This document shows, piece after piece, positions 10,543 to 20,350 of a stretch of DNA of 64,000 bases. The notes beneath the pieces are model-generated. The model ran no database searches. It had not been told where the DNA came from and saw only the letters and a program-made list of their open reading frames with translations. The stretch's first letter is position 1. Every line of letters begins with the position of its first letter. This DNA comes from SURF-28 sp034521465 (GTDB lineage Bacteria > Bacteroidota > Ignavibacteria > Ignavibacteriales > Melioribacteraceae). The DNA is taken from NCBI GenBank assembly GCA_034521465.1, contig JAXHMN010000011.1:656077-720076 (forward strand), written 5' to 3'. The position numbers and the translations under genes are program-made.

Positions 10543-11297
10543 TCATCCAATGTTCAAAAAAGGCAGCTTCCCTCTCACTTCTCTGACTTTTTCCAAATCA
10601 ATTTCCGCACTAGATAATCCTTCTTCATTCGGACACATTAAAACTTCCTCACCCATCGGATCGTAAATTGCACTACAGCCGTTATACTCATTAAAGGGGT
10701 CATTGCCTACTCTGTTAACTCCAATCATAAAGCATTGATTTTCAATCGCTCTTGCCTTCAATAAATGTTTCCAATGTTCAATTCTTTTAACCGGCCAGTT
10801 TGCAATGTTGATCATTACCTCGGTTTTTTCTTTGCCGTAAATTCTATAAAGTTCGGGAAATCTTAAGTCATAACAGACAGATAAACCAAACTGAATCTTA
10901 TCAATCTTAGTTATCACAGTTTCTTTGATGAATCGTAACTACTTGTTCTCCTTTGCGTAACTAAACGGATGAATTTTTCTATAGCGTGCTCTTATCAAAC
11001 CATTGCTGTCAAAGTGAACTAAAGAGTTATAAATTTTATCGTCATCCTTTTCAATTAACCCACAAAAAATATTTTTCTTCAATCGTTTCTGCTAATGAAA
11101 TAAAATACTTTGTCCCGTGCTCCGTCTAACTCTTCCGAAAACTTTTCGGACTCCATAGTAAAACCGGTTAAAGTCATCTCCGGGAAAATGATAATATCTT
11201 CGTCACTCGCTTGTTTTTTAAGAATTGATTCTATCGCCGAAATATTTTCTTCGGTCTTTTCCCATTCGGGTGAGTATTGTAGTAATCCAATTTTCAT
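10543..11297 (-). CDS. Carbon-nitrogen hydrolase (nitrilase family, omega-amidase-like), frameshifts
   Basis: The catalytic triad of the nitrilase fold can be read across shifts at ~10925-11090: Glu in IIFPEMTLTGF, Lys in ARYRKIHPFSYA and Cys in GLSVCYDLRFPELYR. The protein starts MKIGLLQYSPEWEKT at 11297 and ends LPFLNIG. The total of ~250 residues matches the omega-amidase/YafV branch, which hydrolyses alpha-keto acid amides. Bacteroidota-group homologues have the same HWKHLLKARAIENQCF segment. It faces away from the gene at 11467; the 170 bp between them must hold two promoters, but I see no clear elements. Confidence 0.8.
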
Positions 11298-11466
11298 AAA
11301 ATTTCTCTTTTTGTTCCCAAGATACTAATTGATAAAATCGGTTTAAAATAAAATTGGCTGTAGTCCATTAAAAAATTATTAATGTTGCAAAAAAACTTTG
11401 CACTAAAAGTCATTATTTTCTACTTTGGATTTCTAAATAACTCAAATGAGAGTTTTCTTGTGAGAT

Positions 11467-13367
11467 TTGAAAATCGCTTCTCAAAAATTAAACCCAAACG
11501 CTTCCACAGAAGAAGTAAAAAAGTTACTTTCTTCCTCACGCAAAAAGATTTTTACATTGCCGAGTTCGGTCAAAGAGATTGTAAAATTTTATTACAATCA
11601 CATCTACAAAGAAAAACCGCCGCAGTATATTCCAAATAAAATTGACAATGTAACACAAACAAGTCTGTTTGGGTTGCTTCGCAATACAAGAAAAACAGCA
11701 GCGCTGATATTTGTCTCAACACTGCTTTTCTTTCTGCCGATTGATTTATTTTCACAAAGCAATAATCCTAAAACATATTAACGGGAAAAATAGAAAACAC
11801 ACAAGGCAAATTTTGGAATAATGTTTTAGTTGAGCTTTATGAAAACGAACAGCTTTTAGCAAGCGACCTAACAGAAAACGGAGAGTTTGTTTTTGAGAAC
11901 ATAGTTACATCAGTAAAAAATGATGAAGAAACGCCAACCGGATTTAAGCTTTATCAAAATTACCCAAATCCGTTTAACCCAAGTACAATAATAAAATTTG
12001 CAATAACGCCAAACGTGAAAAGTGAATACGTCAAACACAACGTTAATCGTGTATGACATTCTCGGAAGAGAAATAAAAACACTAATAAACCAACAGCTTC
12101 CTTCGGGTGAACATTCAGTAACTTGGAACGGAACAAACAACAACGGACAAGGTGTTAGCGCGGGAGTTTATTTTTATAGATTAATAATTGGCGATCCTTC
12201 GACTAGCTCAGGACAAGGTTTTGTACAAACAAAGAAAATGGTTTTAACCGATGGAGTATCAGCTCATTCCTCCGCATCAATCAACAAATCAACCAATCAC
12301 AAGAAAATAATTCAATTAAACAATCATCTTCGGAGGGCTATTATTTAAGAATAACAGGCGACAGCTTATTAACAACAACCATCTCTAAATTAACCAATTT
12401 GGCAGGACATTTCATTCTTCGATATCGGAACTCTTACTGCTCCGGGTAAACCTATTGTAACCGGTTTTGTTTATGATCTCGAAGAAAAATATGATGAAAA
12501 CAACAACCGAATAAAACCAATACCGGGTACTGGAAGGAAAGAAGGTATTCTTTGGTAGCAATACGGCTAACTTTACATTTACGGACAGCCAAGGCAGATT
12601 CTCCATACTAGCAGACACACTAAAAACAGACTCAATATTCGTAACAAACACAGAAGGAGACAGCACACACTACAACTGGAAAAGAACAAATAGAGTTACA
12701 ACCAGACGAACAAGTTATAACTGCGTTTAATGATACAACAGGAATACCACTATTCAAACAATTCGTACGACCAGCTACGGAAGAGATTATTACAGTACAT
12801 ATTCGAAACAATAAGACCACAACGCACACACCCTGGAACAATTTGGGCAGGAACACTCTCAAGAGTTCAGAGATGAAGACTTGCCAATAAAAGTTTATTT
12901 GAATAGAGATAATGATATTACTGGTTGGTACCCTGACAGCGCACTAGTCGGATTAAAAGTATCCGAAAGTGGAAGATATCAATTCATAGAAACAAGTGAT
13001 TCAAACCAAGCAATAGTCCCAGTAACATATCATGGAACGTTCTGGCCAGGAAGGAGGTTTAAATGTAATGGTGAATGGGATCAACATGGAGTTTACGTAA
13101 CCAATTGGGAGATTGCAATAGCAGGGCCACCAAACAACGAAGAATTACCGAGAGGATTTGTCTCTCACCTGTTGTCGCATGAACAAATGCATCTGGCATA
13201 CATGGGAGGAGACCACAGACGAACCAGATGATATGTTTAGAAGCCCATTAGTAAGATGGCAAGAAGGACAACCATTAAGATTAAACCCAATTGAAGCAAA
13301 AACAATCAAGTTAATCTATGACTACAGAAGAAACAGCAGAATACCGAGATTACTACAAATAAAATAA
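11467..13367 (+). CDS. Secreted protein with internal T9SS-type module and C-terminal HExxH metallopeptidase-like domain, many frameshifts
   Basis: Successive frames read as one protein of ~630 aa. A basic ~75-residue leader is followed by a hydrophobic signal (AALIFVSTLLFFLPI). A carboxypeptidase-regulatory-like sandwich (ITGKIENTQGKFWNNVLVEL) follows, then YQNYPNPFNPSTIIKFAI...VYDILGREIKTL...GVYFYR...KKMVLTD (about 11945-12250), the fold of T9SS type A sorting/FlgD-like domains. A second regulatory-like sandwich comes next. The end domain has HEQMH at 13178-13192, then DEPDDMF and LNPIEAKTIKLIYDY, which resembles the HExxH and closing helix of metzincin-type peptidases. At least six shifts are needed. 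The TTG start at 11467 is uncertain. Confidence 0.55.
12196..12218 (+). repeat. Short dispersed repeat inserted in frame in a coding region
   Basis: CCTTCGACTAGCTCAGGA and the following CAAGG form a sequence that I recognise as a widespread bacterial intergenic repeat (consensus like CCTTCGACAAGCTCAGG). Here it adds residues PSTSSGQ in the middle of the sorting-like module, between YRLIIGD and FVQTKKM, where homologous modules have a short turn. Confidence 0.55.
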
Positions 13368-13445
13368 GAGTTTGGGTTGTTCTAATCATAATTGAATAAC
13401 AAATTTATTTATCCCAATAAAAAATCATTTACTAAGCCCAAACAT

Positions 13446-13474
13446 TGTCACAAATATTTACTATTTTTGTGACA
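13446..13474 (+). promoter_or_regulatory. Inverted-repeat operator overlapping a -7 box, upstream of abiEi
   Basis: TGTCACAAA (13446-13454) and TTTGTGACA (13466-13474) form a perfect 9-bp inverted repeat with an 11-bp spacer, 14 bp before the ATG at 13489. TATTTTTG at 13462-13469 inside it matches the Bacteroidota -7 consensus TAnnTTTG. AbiEi antitoxins are known to repress by binding inverted repeats in their own promoter, so this is the likely autoregulatory site. Confidence 0.6.
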
Positions 13475-13488
13475 CAATCGGCGGCTGA

Positions 13489-14098
13489 ATGAGCGAAAAA
13501 ATAATTAAAAAAGTTGAGAAGAAAATAACCGGACTTCCTAAGGGAGAGATTGTATTTATTAAAGATTTTATCTCACTGGGTAATGAGGATGCGATTCGGC
13601 AATCATTAAAACGGCTGGTTGATAAAATAGAATTGTTCGTTTATCAACCGGTATTTACTATATTCCCAAGAAAGATAAAAAACTTGGCAATCTCTATCCT
13701 ACGGCAGAGCAGATAGCAAGGGCAATTGCCAAAAGAGATGAGGCGAGAATTGTTCCCACCGGTTCTTTTGCTTTGTATAAGTTAGGTCTTACTTCTCAAG
13801 TACCGATGAATATTGTTTTCTTAACAGATGGCTCACCGAGAAGATAACCGTAGAAAAACAGAAAATACTCTTCAAAAAAACGACGCCAAAAAATTTATCG
13901 GTAAACCATTCATTGAGTAATTTGATTATCCAAAGTTTGCGTGAACTCGGTAAAGAAAATATTACAAAAGAGGTTGAGAAAAAATTAAAGAACATTATAT
14001 CGGGAAGCGGTGATACTCAGACTATTAAAGAAAATATCTCTCATGCGCCGCAATGGATACGTAAAGTCGTAAGAGAACTGAATAGCAGATATAAATGA
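13489..14098 (+). CDS. AbiEi-like type IV antitoxin (DUF6088 family), frameshifts
   Basis: The N-terminal winged-helix part reads KKVEKKITGLPKGEIVFIKD and SLGNEDAIRQSLKRL. After shifts near 13650-13690, the text continues IYYIPKKDKKLGNLYPTAEQ and IARAIAKRDEARIVPTGSFA (ALYKLGLTSQVPMNIVFLTDG follows). It then continues KKTTPKNLSVNHSLSNLIIQ and on to the TGA at 14096-14098. The total is ~200 aa, typical of DUF6088/AbiEi proteins that repress transcription and counteract a nucleotidyltransferase toxin without binding it. Its last bases overlap the toxin gene by 4 bp (ATGA), the usual AbiE operon arrangement. Confidence 0.8.
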
Positions 14099-15085
14099 CT
14101 AACTGGTTAACACTTAATAAAAAAGATCAAATTAATTTGTTTAATCAAGTTTCTTTTGAAAACCGGGCTTCCCCGTTTGCTATTGAAAAAGATGCATGGG
14201 TAACGTTGGTTTTAAGGATGCTTTTTGATTCTGAATTGAATCAACATATTGTATTTAAGGGAGGTACGTCTTTAAGCAAATGTTACAATTTAATTGAAAG
14301 ATTTTCAGAGGATATTGATTTTTCAATCGATAAATCATATTTAGGTTTTGAAGAGAATTTATCCAAAGGAGAAATAAGAAAATTACGAAGGGCATACTCA
14401 TCAATTTACAATTGAAATTCTGCCGGTACTCCTTGATAAAACAATTTGTATAAATACGGCATAGCTGAAAATCTTTATTCCTTAGAAGTACCGAATACAA
14501 AAATCTCCGACCAAGACCCGAAACCTTGTTCGTTAATTATAATTCTGTATTTGATACAGAAACTTATCTTGCATCGCATGTGCGGATAGAAATTGGAGCA
14601 AGATTTTTAATCGAACCCCTCGAAAAAGAAGAGTAAACTCTGTTATTGATACGGTTTATCCAAATAACAATTTTACAGAAAAACCGTTTTTCGTAAGAGC
14701 GGCAACGCCTACAAAAACTTTAATTGAAAAATTAATTCTACTGCATGAAGAATTCAAAAAGCCTGAAGAAAATATTAAACATATTAGGATGTCCCGCCAT
14801 TTTTATGATATTTCAAAATTAATTGAGACAAAATATTTTGAAGCAGCAAAAAAAGATTCAGCTCTATTCAAACAAATTTGTTTACACCGCAAGCAATATT
14901 CACCCGTAAAACCAATCGGTATTGTTAATTACGCTAATTTAGATTTTGAAAATCTTGAGATAATACCACCGCCGCAGATACTGCGTAAATACCGCGATGA
15001 TTACAACGAAATGCGGCAAAATATGATTTACGGTGAAAGTAAAAATTTTGATGACATAATTGAATTGATTCAAAACTATCTTTAG
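14095..15085 (+). CDS. AbiEii-family nucleotidyltransferase toxin, several frameshifts
   Basis: The start MTNWLTLNKKDQINLFNQVS overlaps the antitoxin stop. The nucleotidyltransferase core is visible: VFKGGTSLSKCYNLIERFSE followed by DIDFSI. These contain the GG(T)S and DxD motifs of AbiEii/MNT-like toxins, which transfer nucleotides to target RNAs and block growth or phage production. Frame shifts at ~14410, ~14450, ~14520 and ~14625 divide the middle. The C-terminal half (FFVRAATPTKTLIEKLILLH, MSRHFYDISKLIE) is conserved in the family and runs to TAG at 15085. Length across the shifts is ~330 aa, normal. It may be functional if the shifts are sequencing errors. Confidence 0.8.
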
Positions 15086-15228
15086 GAATCATTGTGCTGA
15101 ATAAAGATCATAATAACAATAAAGTCGGAAAAACTCGTTATAATTCGTTTCTCTCCAATATATATTATGTTTTTTGAAAAAAGATTTATAATTTCGATTC
15201 GACAACAAGAGAAAATTGCAGAGATTAA

Positions 15229-16832
15229 ATGCTCAATTATATTTGGCTTGCTTTACTCTTCTTAGGTATTGCAACTGCCCTCACAACTGATATAATAGAC
15301 GAAAGTTCCAACAAGTATAAGAATGGTGAAGAAATTTTGTACTTATCCAGTCGGAAGATGAAATTGAGAAGAAGGATAAAGCTCAGCAAATTACACTTAA
15401 AATTACTCCGCAAGAATTTAATAAGATTTATGATGAAGACATTGAAGACACATTAACTCACTCCGCACAAATCTCTTACAATAAGAAGCAGCAAAATTAT
15501 TCACTCTTTTTCGGGTCACAGAGAACACTCCTGCGATTTGGAAAGAGATGGCAAAAGTATCCGCTGATCAAGATGACCTATCCGGTAAATTGGTAGTTAC
15601 CGGCGAATCGACAGGCTATATAGTCTTCGAAGACATCTCGTTTGCAAAAATGAAAGAAGTAACAAACGCCGCACTCGATTACGCCGGAACAGCAGTTAAC
15701 ATCGCTTTGGGCTTGATCGGGATAATGGCACTTTGGCTCGGCATAATGAAAATTGCGGAAGATGCGGGATTAATAAAAATTATTGCAAACGCAGTTAAAC
15801 CGATAACAAGATTTTTATTCCCGAGCGTACCGCATGATCATCCTGCAATCGGTTCTATAATAATGAATATCTCCGCAAACATGCTCGGTTTAGGTAATGC
15901 TGCTAACTCTCGTTTGGCTTAAAGGCAATGGAACAGCTTGATGAGCTTAACGAGAATAAAGGAACCGCTACAAACGCAATGTGCATGTTCCTTGCGGTTA
16001 ATACTGCCGGACTTACTTTAATTCCCGCAACTGCAATTGCAATTCGTGCTGCAGCCGGAAGCAGTGATCCAACTCTAATAATCGGCACTTCATTTTTTGG
16101 GGCACTCTGTGCTACAACGGTTGGAGTTATTTCGGCAAAAATTTTCGAAGCATTTTCAGCAAAGAATGTAAAATTCAAAGAGTGGTTGATAAAACGTAAA
16201 AATTCAATAATTGCTATAGGTATATTTATTCTTGCGATCGTTTTATTGAGCGTTACTAATTTGCTCAGTTCATTTTTTGCCTCACTCGATCCGGAAATAT
16301 TTAAATCGGTAATTCAAGTCGTCTCAACGATCGCTATTCCGTTTATAATTATTTTGTTTGTAACGTTTGGCGCAGTAAAAAAATAAAAATATATGAAGTA
16401 TTTGTCGAAGGCGCTAAAGAAGGCTTCCAGATAGCGGTTCGAATTATTCCTTACTTAGTTGCAATGCTTGTAGCTATTGGAATATTCAGAGCAGGCGGCG
16501 GAATGTTTTATTTGAGCGAGTTAGTAAGACCGGCAACCGATTGAATCGGGATGCCGCCAGAAGCGCTGCCAATGGCATTTATGAGACCGCTTTCCGGAAG
16601 CGGTGCGCTCGGAATTATGGCTGAGATTATGTCGGTACACGGAGCAGATTCTTTCATCGGTGTTTTAGTCTCAACAATTATGGGAAGCACGGAAACTACT
16701 TTTTATGTGATAGCAGTTTACTTTGGAGCAGTTAATATAAGCAGAACGAGATATGCCTTAACAGTCGGCTTGCTTGCTGACTTAGCCGGCATACTAGGTG
16801 CGTTATTCATTGTTAAATTTTTATTTAGTTAA
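15229..16832 (+). CDS. Fused SpmA/SpmB-like membrane protein (nucleoside-recognition/Gate domains), frameshifts and one in-frame TGA
   Basis: The N-terminal half corresponds to spore maturation protein A (MLNYIWLALLFLGIATAL; VNIALGLIGIMALWLGIMKI; SANMLGLGNAA). The C-terminal half corresponds to SpmB (FVEGAKEGFQIAVRIIPYLV; AFMRPLSGSGALGIMAEIM; IMGSTETTFYVIAVYFGAV). Each half carries a Gate domain and several membrane helices. In this non-sporulating lineage the role is unknown, perhaps small-solute transport. Shifts occur at ~15335, ~15490-15530, ~15910 and at the A7 run at 16379-16385. A single TGA at 16542-16544 sits between RPATD and IGMPPEALPMAF where a sense codon is expected. The 15086-15228 gap ahead shows no feature besides AT-rich sequence. 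Confidence 0.8.
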
Positions 16833-16837
16833 TCATT

Positions 16838-17789
16838 ATGAAAATACTAATTACTAGAAAACTACCTGGCGAGATCGAAAAGAAATTAAAAAAGAGGGAT
16901 TTACTGTAAGTACATTTAAAGAAGATAGACCAATCACTCATAAAGAATTGATTAAAAAAGGTAAAAATGCAGATGCGATTATCTCGCTATTAACGGATAA
17001 AATTGATAGTTCCGTAATTGATCAATTAAAAAAGTGTAAAGTAATTGCAAATTATGCAGTCGGTTATAACAACATTGATATTGAATATGCAAAATCAAAA
17101 GGAATTGTTGTAACAAACACACCTGATATACTTACTGATGCTACCGCTGATCTAGCAGTAAGTCTGGTGCTGGCTTGTGCTAGAAAAATTGTTGACGGTG
17201 AAAAATTTATGCGGTCAAAAAAGTTTAAAGGTTGGGAGCCGCAATTGTTTTTGGGAGTTGAGTTAAAAGGAAAAACAGTCGGAATCATCGGCGCCGGCAG
17301 AATAGGGCAAGCGACGGCAAAAAGATTAAAAGCATTCGGAACGGAGATCATTTATTACAGCAGAAAAGAAAAACCGGAATTTGAGATTGAAACCGGTGCA
17401 ACAAAATCAACTTTAAATTCTTTGTTGAAGAATTCCGATATCATTTCCTTACACATTCCACTCACAAAAGAGACCGAAAATTTATTAAATGCAGACAAAT
17501 TAAAATTACTTAAACCAAATGCCATTCTAATAAATACTGCTCGCGGCGAAGTGTTGGATGAAAAATATTTAATTAAAATGTTGAAGAAAAAGAAAATCCA
17601 CTCTGCGGGGTTTGATGTTTACGAAGGCGAACCAAAAGTAAACAAAGAATTGCTCAAGTTAGATAATGTTGTGCTGCTTCCGCACCTCGGAAGTGCAACT
17701 ACAGAAGCGCGCACAGAAATGGCTGAATTATGCGCTGAAAATGTTCACAGAGTTTTAAAGGAAAATCACCGAAAACTCCCGTGAATTAA
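16838..17789 (+). CDS. D-isomer-specific 2-hydroxyacid dehydrogenase (glyoxylate/hydroxypyruvate reductase-like), two frameshifts
   Basis: ATG at 16838 lies 5 bp after the SpmAB gene. A shift near 16890 joins MKILITRKLPGEIEK to EGFTVSTFKEDRPITHKELI. The NAD-binding motif is VGIIGAGRIGQATAKRLKAFG. The catalytic Arg (INTARGEVLDE), Glu (FDVYEGEP) and His (LLPHLGSAT) are all present. The frame ends at 17784, but skipping to the next frame after VHRVLK gives GKSPKTPVN and TAA at 17787-17789. This is the standard C-terminus of the glyoxylate reductase branch. Total ~317 aa. Confidence 0.85.
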
Positions 17790-17799
17790 CCCAAATCAC

Positions 17800-17831
17800 T
17801 TTGTTTCTAACCGGATTTATAAGTATTTTTT
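17800..17831 (+). promoter_or_regulatory. Candidate Bacteroidota-type promoter of ald
   Basis: TTTG at 17800-17803 is followed after 20 bp by TATTTTTT at 17824-17831, one mismatch from TAnnTTTG, and the ATG lies 30 bp further on. The fit is good but the region is AT-rich, so chance is possible. Confidence 0.35.
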
Positions 17832-17861
17832 ACCTTATTAAAAACAAAAATTTGCTTAATT

Positions 17862-18983
17862 ATGAGAATAGGAATACCAAAAGAAACAGTACTTGAAGAA
17901 AAACGAGTTGCGCTGGCTCCGGCCGGAGTTGATGCTCTAGTTAAAGCGGGACATTCAGTCTTTATTCAAAGTGAAGCCGGAATTGACAGTCACTGTACTG
18001 ACGAACAATACAGGGATGCCGGTGCAGATATTGTTTATAGTGTCGAGGAAGTTTATCAACGCGCAGAACTTATCGCAAAGATAGCGCCCCTCGCAGAAGC
18101 CGAAGCAAATATGCTGGAAGATGAGCAAATTGTTTTTTCATTTCTTCATCTTGCTGTTGGTAAAAAGAGGATCATTGAAACATTGTGCAAAAAGAAAATT
18201 ACCGCAATTAGTTACGAGTTGATTGAAAAGAATCATAATCTTCCTGTACTTCAATCAATGAGCCAGATTGCCGGGCAATTAGCTGTTCAAGTTGGAGAAA
18301 GATACTTCTCTAGTGATCTTAATAATACACGCGGAATTTTGATGGGCGGAATTACCGGTGTGGCTCCGGCAGCCGTAGTAATACTTGGTGCCGGTGTAGT
18401 TGGTTTTAATGCTGCAAGAGCAGCTTTAAATCGCGGTGCACAAGTAATTGTTCTTGATAAAAATTTGGATCGGTTACGAAGAATGGAAGATTTACTATCC
18501 AAGAGAATTACAACGGTTTCAGCAAATCCCTACACTATTGCAAGAGGTTGTAAGTTTGCCGACTTGTTTATCGGAGCAGTAATGATCAAAGGGGAGAAAG
18601 CGCCTCATTTAGTAACCGAAGATATGGTGAAATCTATGAAGAAAGGTGCGGTTATTGTTGACGTTTCCATCGATCAAGGTGGTGTAGTTGAAACAAGCAG
18701 ACCAACTACTTTATCGGACCCGACTTTTATTGAGCATGATGTAATTCACTACTGTGTGCCGAATATGCCTGCACTTGTTGCAAGGACTGCCAGTTATGGA
18801 TTAACGAATGCATCACTTGAATATATAATGAAAATTGCAGATAATGGATTGACAAACGCGCTATTGAGTGACGATGGATTGTCACAAGGCGTATGTACTT
18901 TTAATGGCTATTGTTCAAACGAAACTTTAGCTGAAACATTTGGACTGGAGTATAGACGGCTCCACTTTTTTTCAACGAATTAA
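17862..18983 (+). CDS. ald: Alanine dehydrogenase
   Basis: This 373-aa protein is intact, the usual length. The substrate-binding residues of the family are present: Arg15 in LEEKRVALAP, Lys73 in IAKIAP and catalytic His96 in FSFLHLA. The NAD site is VILGAGVVGFNAARAAL, and the conserved IDQGG and VPNMPALVARTAS segments follow. It interconverts L-alanine and pyruvate plus ammonia with NADH. It is followed after 3 bp by a CoA-transferase, suggesting a fermentative or amino-acid-catabolic operon that feeds pyruvate towards acyl-CoA chemistry. Confidence 0.92.
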   Translation: MRIGIPKETVLEEKRVALAPAGVDALVKAGHSVFIQSEAGIDSHCTDEQYRDAGADIVYSVEEVYQRAELIAKIAPLAEAEANMLEDEQIVFSFLHLAVGKKRIIETLCKKKITAISYELIEKNHNLPVLQSMSQIAGQLAVQVGERYFSSDLNNTRGILMGGITGVAPAAVVILGAGVVGFNAARAALNRGAQVIVLDKNLDRLRRMEDLLSKRITTVSANPYTIARGCKFADLFIGAVMIKGEKAPHLVTEDMVKSMKKGAVIVDVSIDQGGVVETSRPTTLSDPTFIEHDVIHYCVPNMPALVARTASYGLTNASLEYIMKIADNGLTNALLSDDGLSQGVCTFNGYCSNETLAETFGLEYRRLHFFSTN

Positions 18984-18986
18984 AAT

Positions 18987-20350
18987 ATGAAGATGGATAT
19001 GACAATCGAAGAAACAAGAACAACAGAAGGGCGAAACCCAATTTGGCTTAGTAAATATAATTCCAAAATTATTAGTGCCGATGAAGCTGTAAAAGTTATA
19101 AAAAGCGGAGATAATGTAGCTGTTCAACCTGGTTGCGCCGCGCCGATGGAATTAATAAGAGCTTTGGTGAGAAGAAAAGACGAACTGGAAGATGTGAATA
19201 TTTATCACATTCTTATAGTCGGCGATCTACCTTACGTTAAACCCGGAATGGAAAAGCACTTTAAGCATAAGGCCTTTTTCATGGGCGGTAACACGAGAAA
19301 AGCAATCAATGAAGGACGTGCAGAATTCATTCCAATATTTTTATCAGAAGTTACTCTTCTATTCAAAAAGGATTGCTTAAATCTGATGTTGCTTTAATTA
19401 ATGTATCACCGCCGGATGAGCACGGATTTTGCAGTTACGGAATAGATGTGGGTAACATCAAAACTCCCGCAGAAAAATCTAAAATTGTAATTGCACAAAT
19501 TAATGAAAACATGCCGCGCGGTTTAGGTAATAGTTTCATCCATATAAATAAAATTGATCACGTAGTTGAATATAGTGAACCCTTAATGGAGCTTCCTCAA
19601 ATCGATCCAAACGCAACAAAAGAAGAACTCGATATCTACGATAAAATTGGCGGCTACATTGCTGATTTGATCGAAGACGGATCAACATTACAAATGGGAA
19701 TCGGAGCTATTCCCGATGCCGTTATGAATCACCTTAAAAATAAAAATGATTTGGGCATTCATACGGAAATGTTCTCCGATGGATTGATAGACCTAGTTGA
19801 AATGGGTATCGTTAATGGAGAAAAGAAAACACTTCATCCCGGAAAAATTATTGCCGGTTTTGTTTTAGGGACAAAAAGATCATACAGATTTATAGATAAC
19901 AATCCTATCTTCGAATTTCACCCGCAAGAGTATGTAAACGATCCATTTATAATTGCACAGAACGAAAAAATGGTTGCAATAAACGCTGCAATCGAGGTTG
20001 ATTTAACCGGTCAAGTCTGTTCCGATTCAATCGGTACAAAATTTTACAGCGGTATCGGCGGACAGGTAGATTTTATTCGCGGTGCAACTCGCAGTGAAGG
20101 AGGCAAACCGATAATCGCGCTTCCGTCCTCGGCAAAAAATGGTACAATAAGTAGAATAGTTCCTACGCTTAAACCGGGTGCCGGAGTTGTAACTTCACGC
20201 GGTGATGTTCATTACGTTGTAACAGAATACGGAGCCGTAAATTTATATGGTAAAAGTGTACACGAAAGAGTAAGAGCTTTGATTGAAATTGCTCATCCTG
20301 ATTACCGTGAAGAATTAACTCAATTCGCTAAGGAGACTTATAAGATTTAA
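18987..20350 (+). CDS. Acetyl-CoA hydrolase / 4-hydroxybutyrate CoA-transferase family protein, one frameshift
   Basis: It has two CoA-transferase domains. The N-terminal one reads ISADEAVKVIKSGDNVAVQP and GCAAPMELIRALV. The C-terminal one has DGSTLQMGIGAIPDAVMNHL, HTEMFSDGLIDL and VTEYGAVNLYGKSVHERVRA. The Glu in EYGAVNL is the residue that forms the enzyme-CoA thioester in this family. The frame breaks near 19365-19375; the other frame continues GLLKSDVALINVSPPDEHGF without loss. About 454 aa in total. It transfers CoA between short-chain acids such as acetate and butyrate or hydroxybutyrate; the exact acid cannot be told. Confidence 0.82.

Noticed and set aside
11382..11639. 85-aa reading frame upstream of the secreted protein
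   Set aside because: It overlaps the better frame starting at 11467, has no ribosome-binding site and no recognisable motif.
16386..16832. Separate SpmB gene starting after 16386
   Set aside because: The break lies in an A7 run and skipping one base gives a continuous protein, so a single fused gene is more likely.
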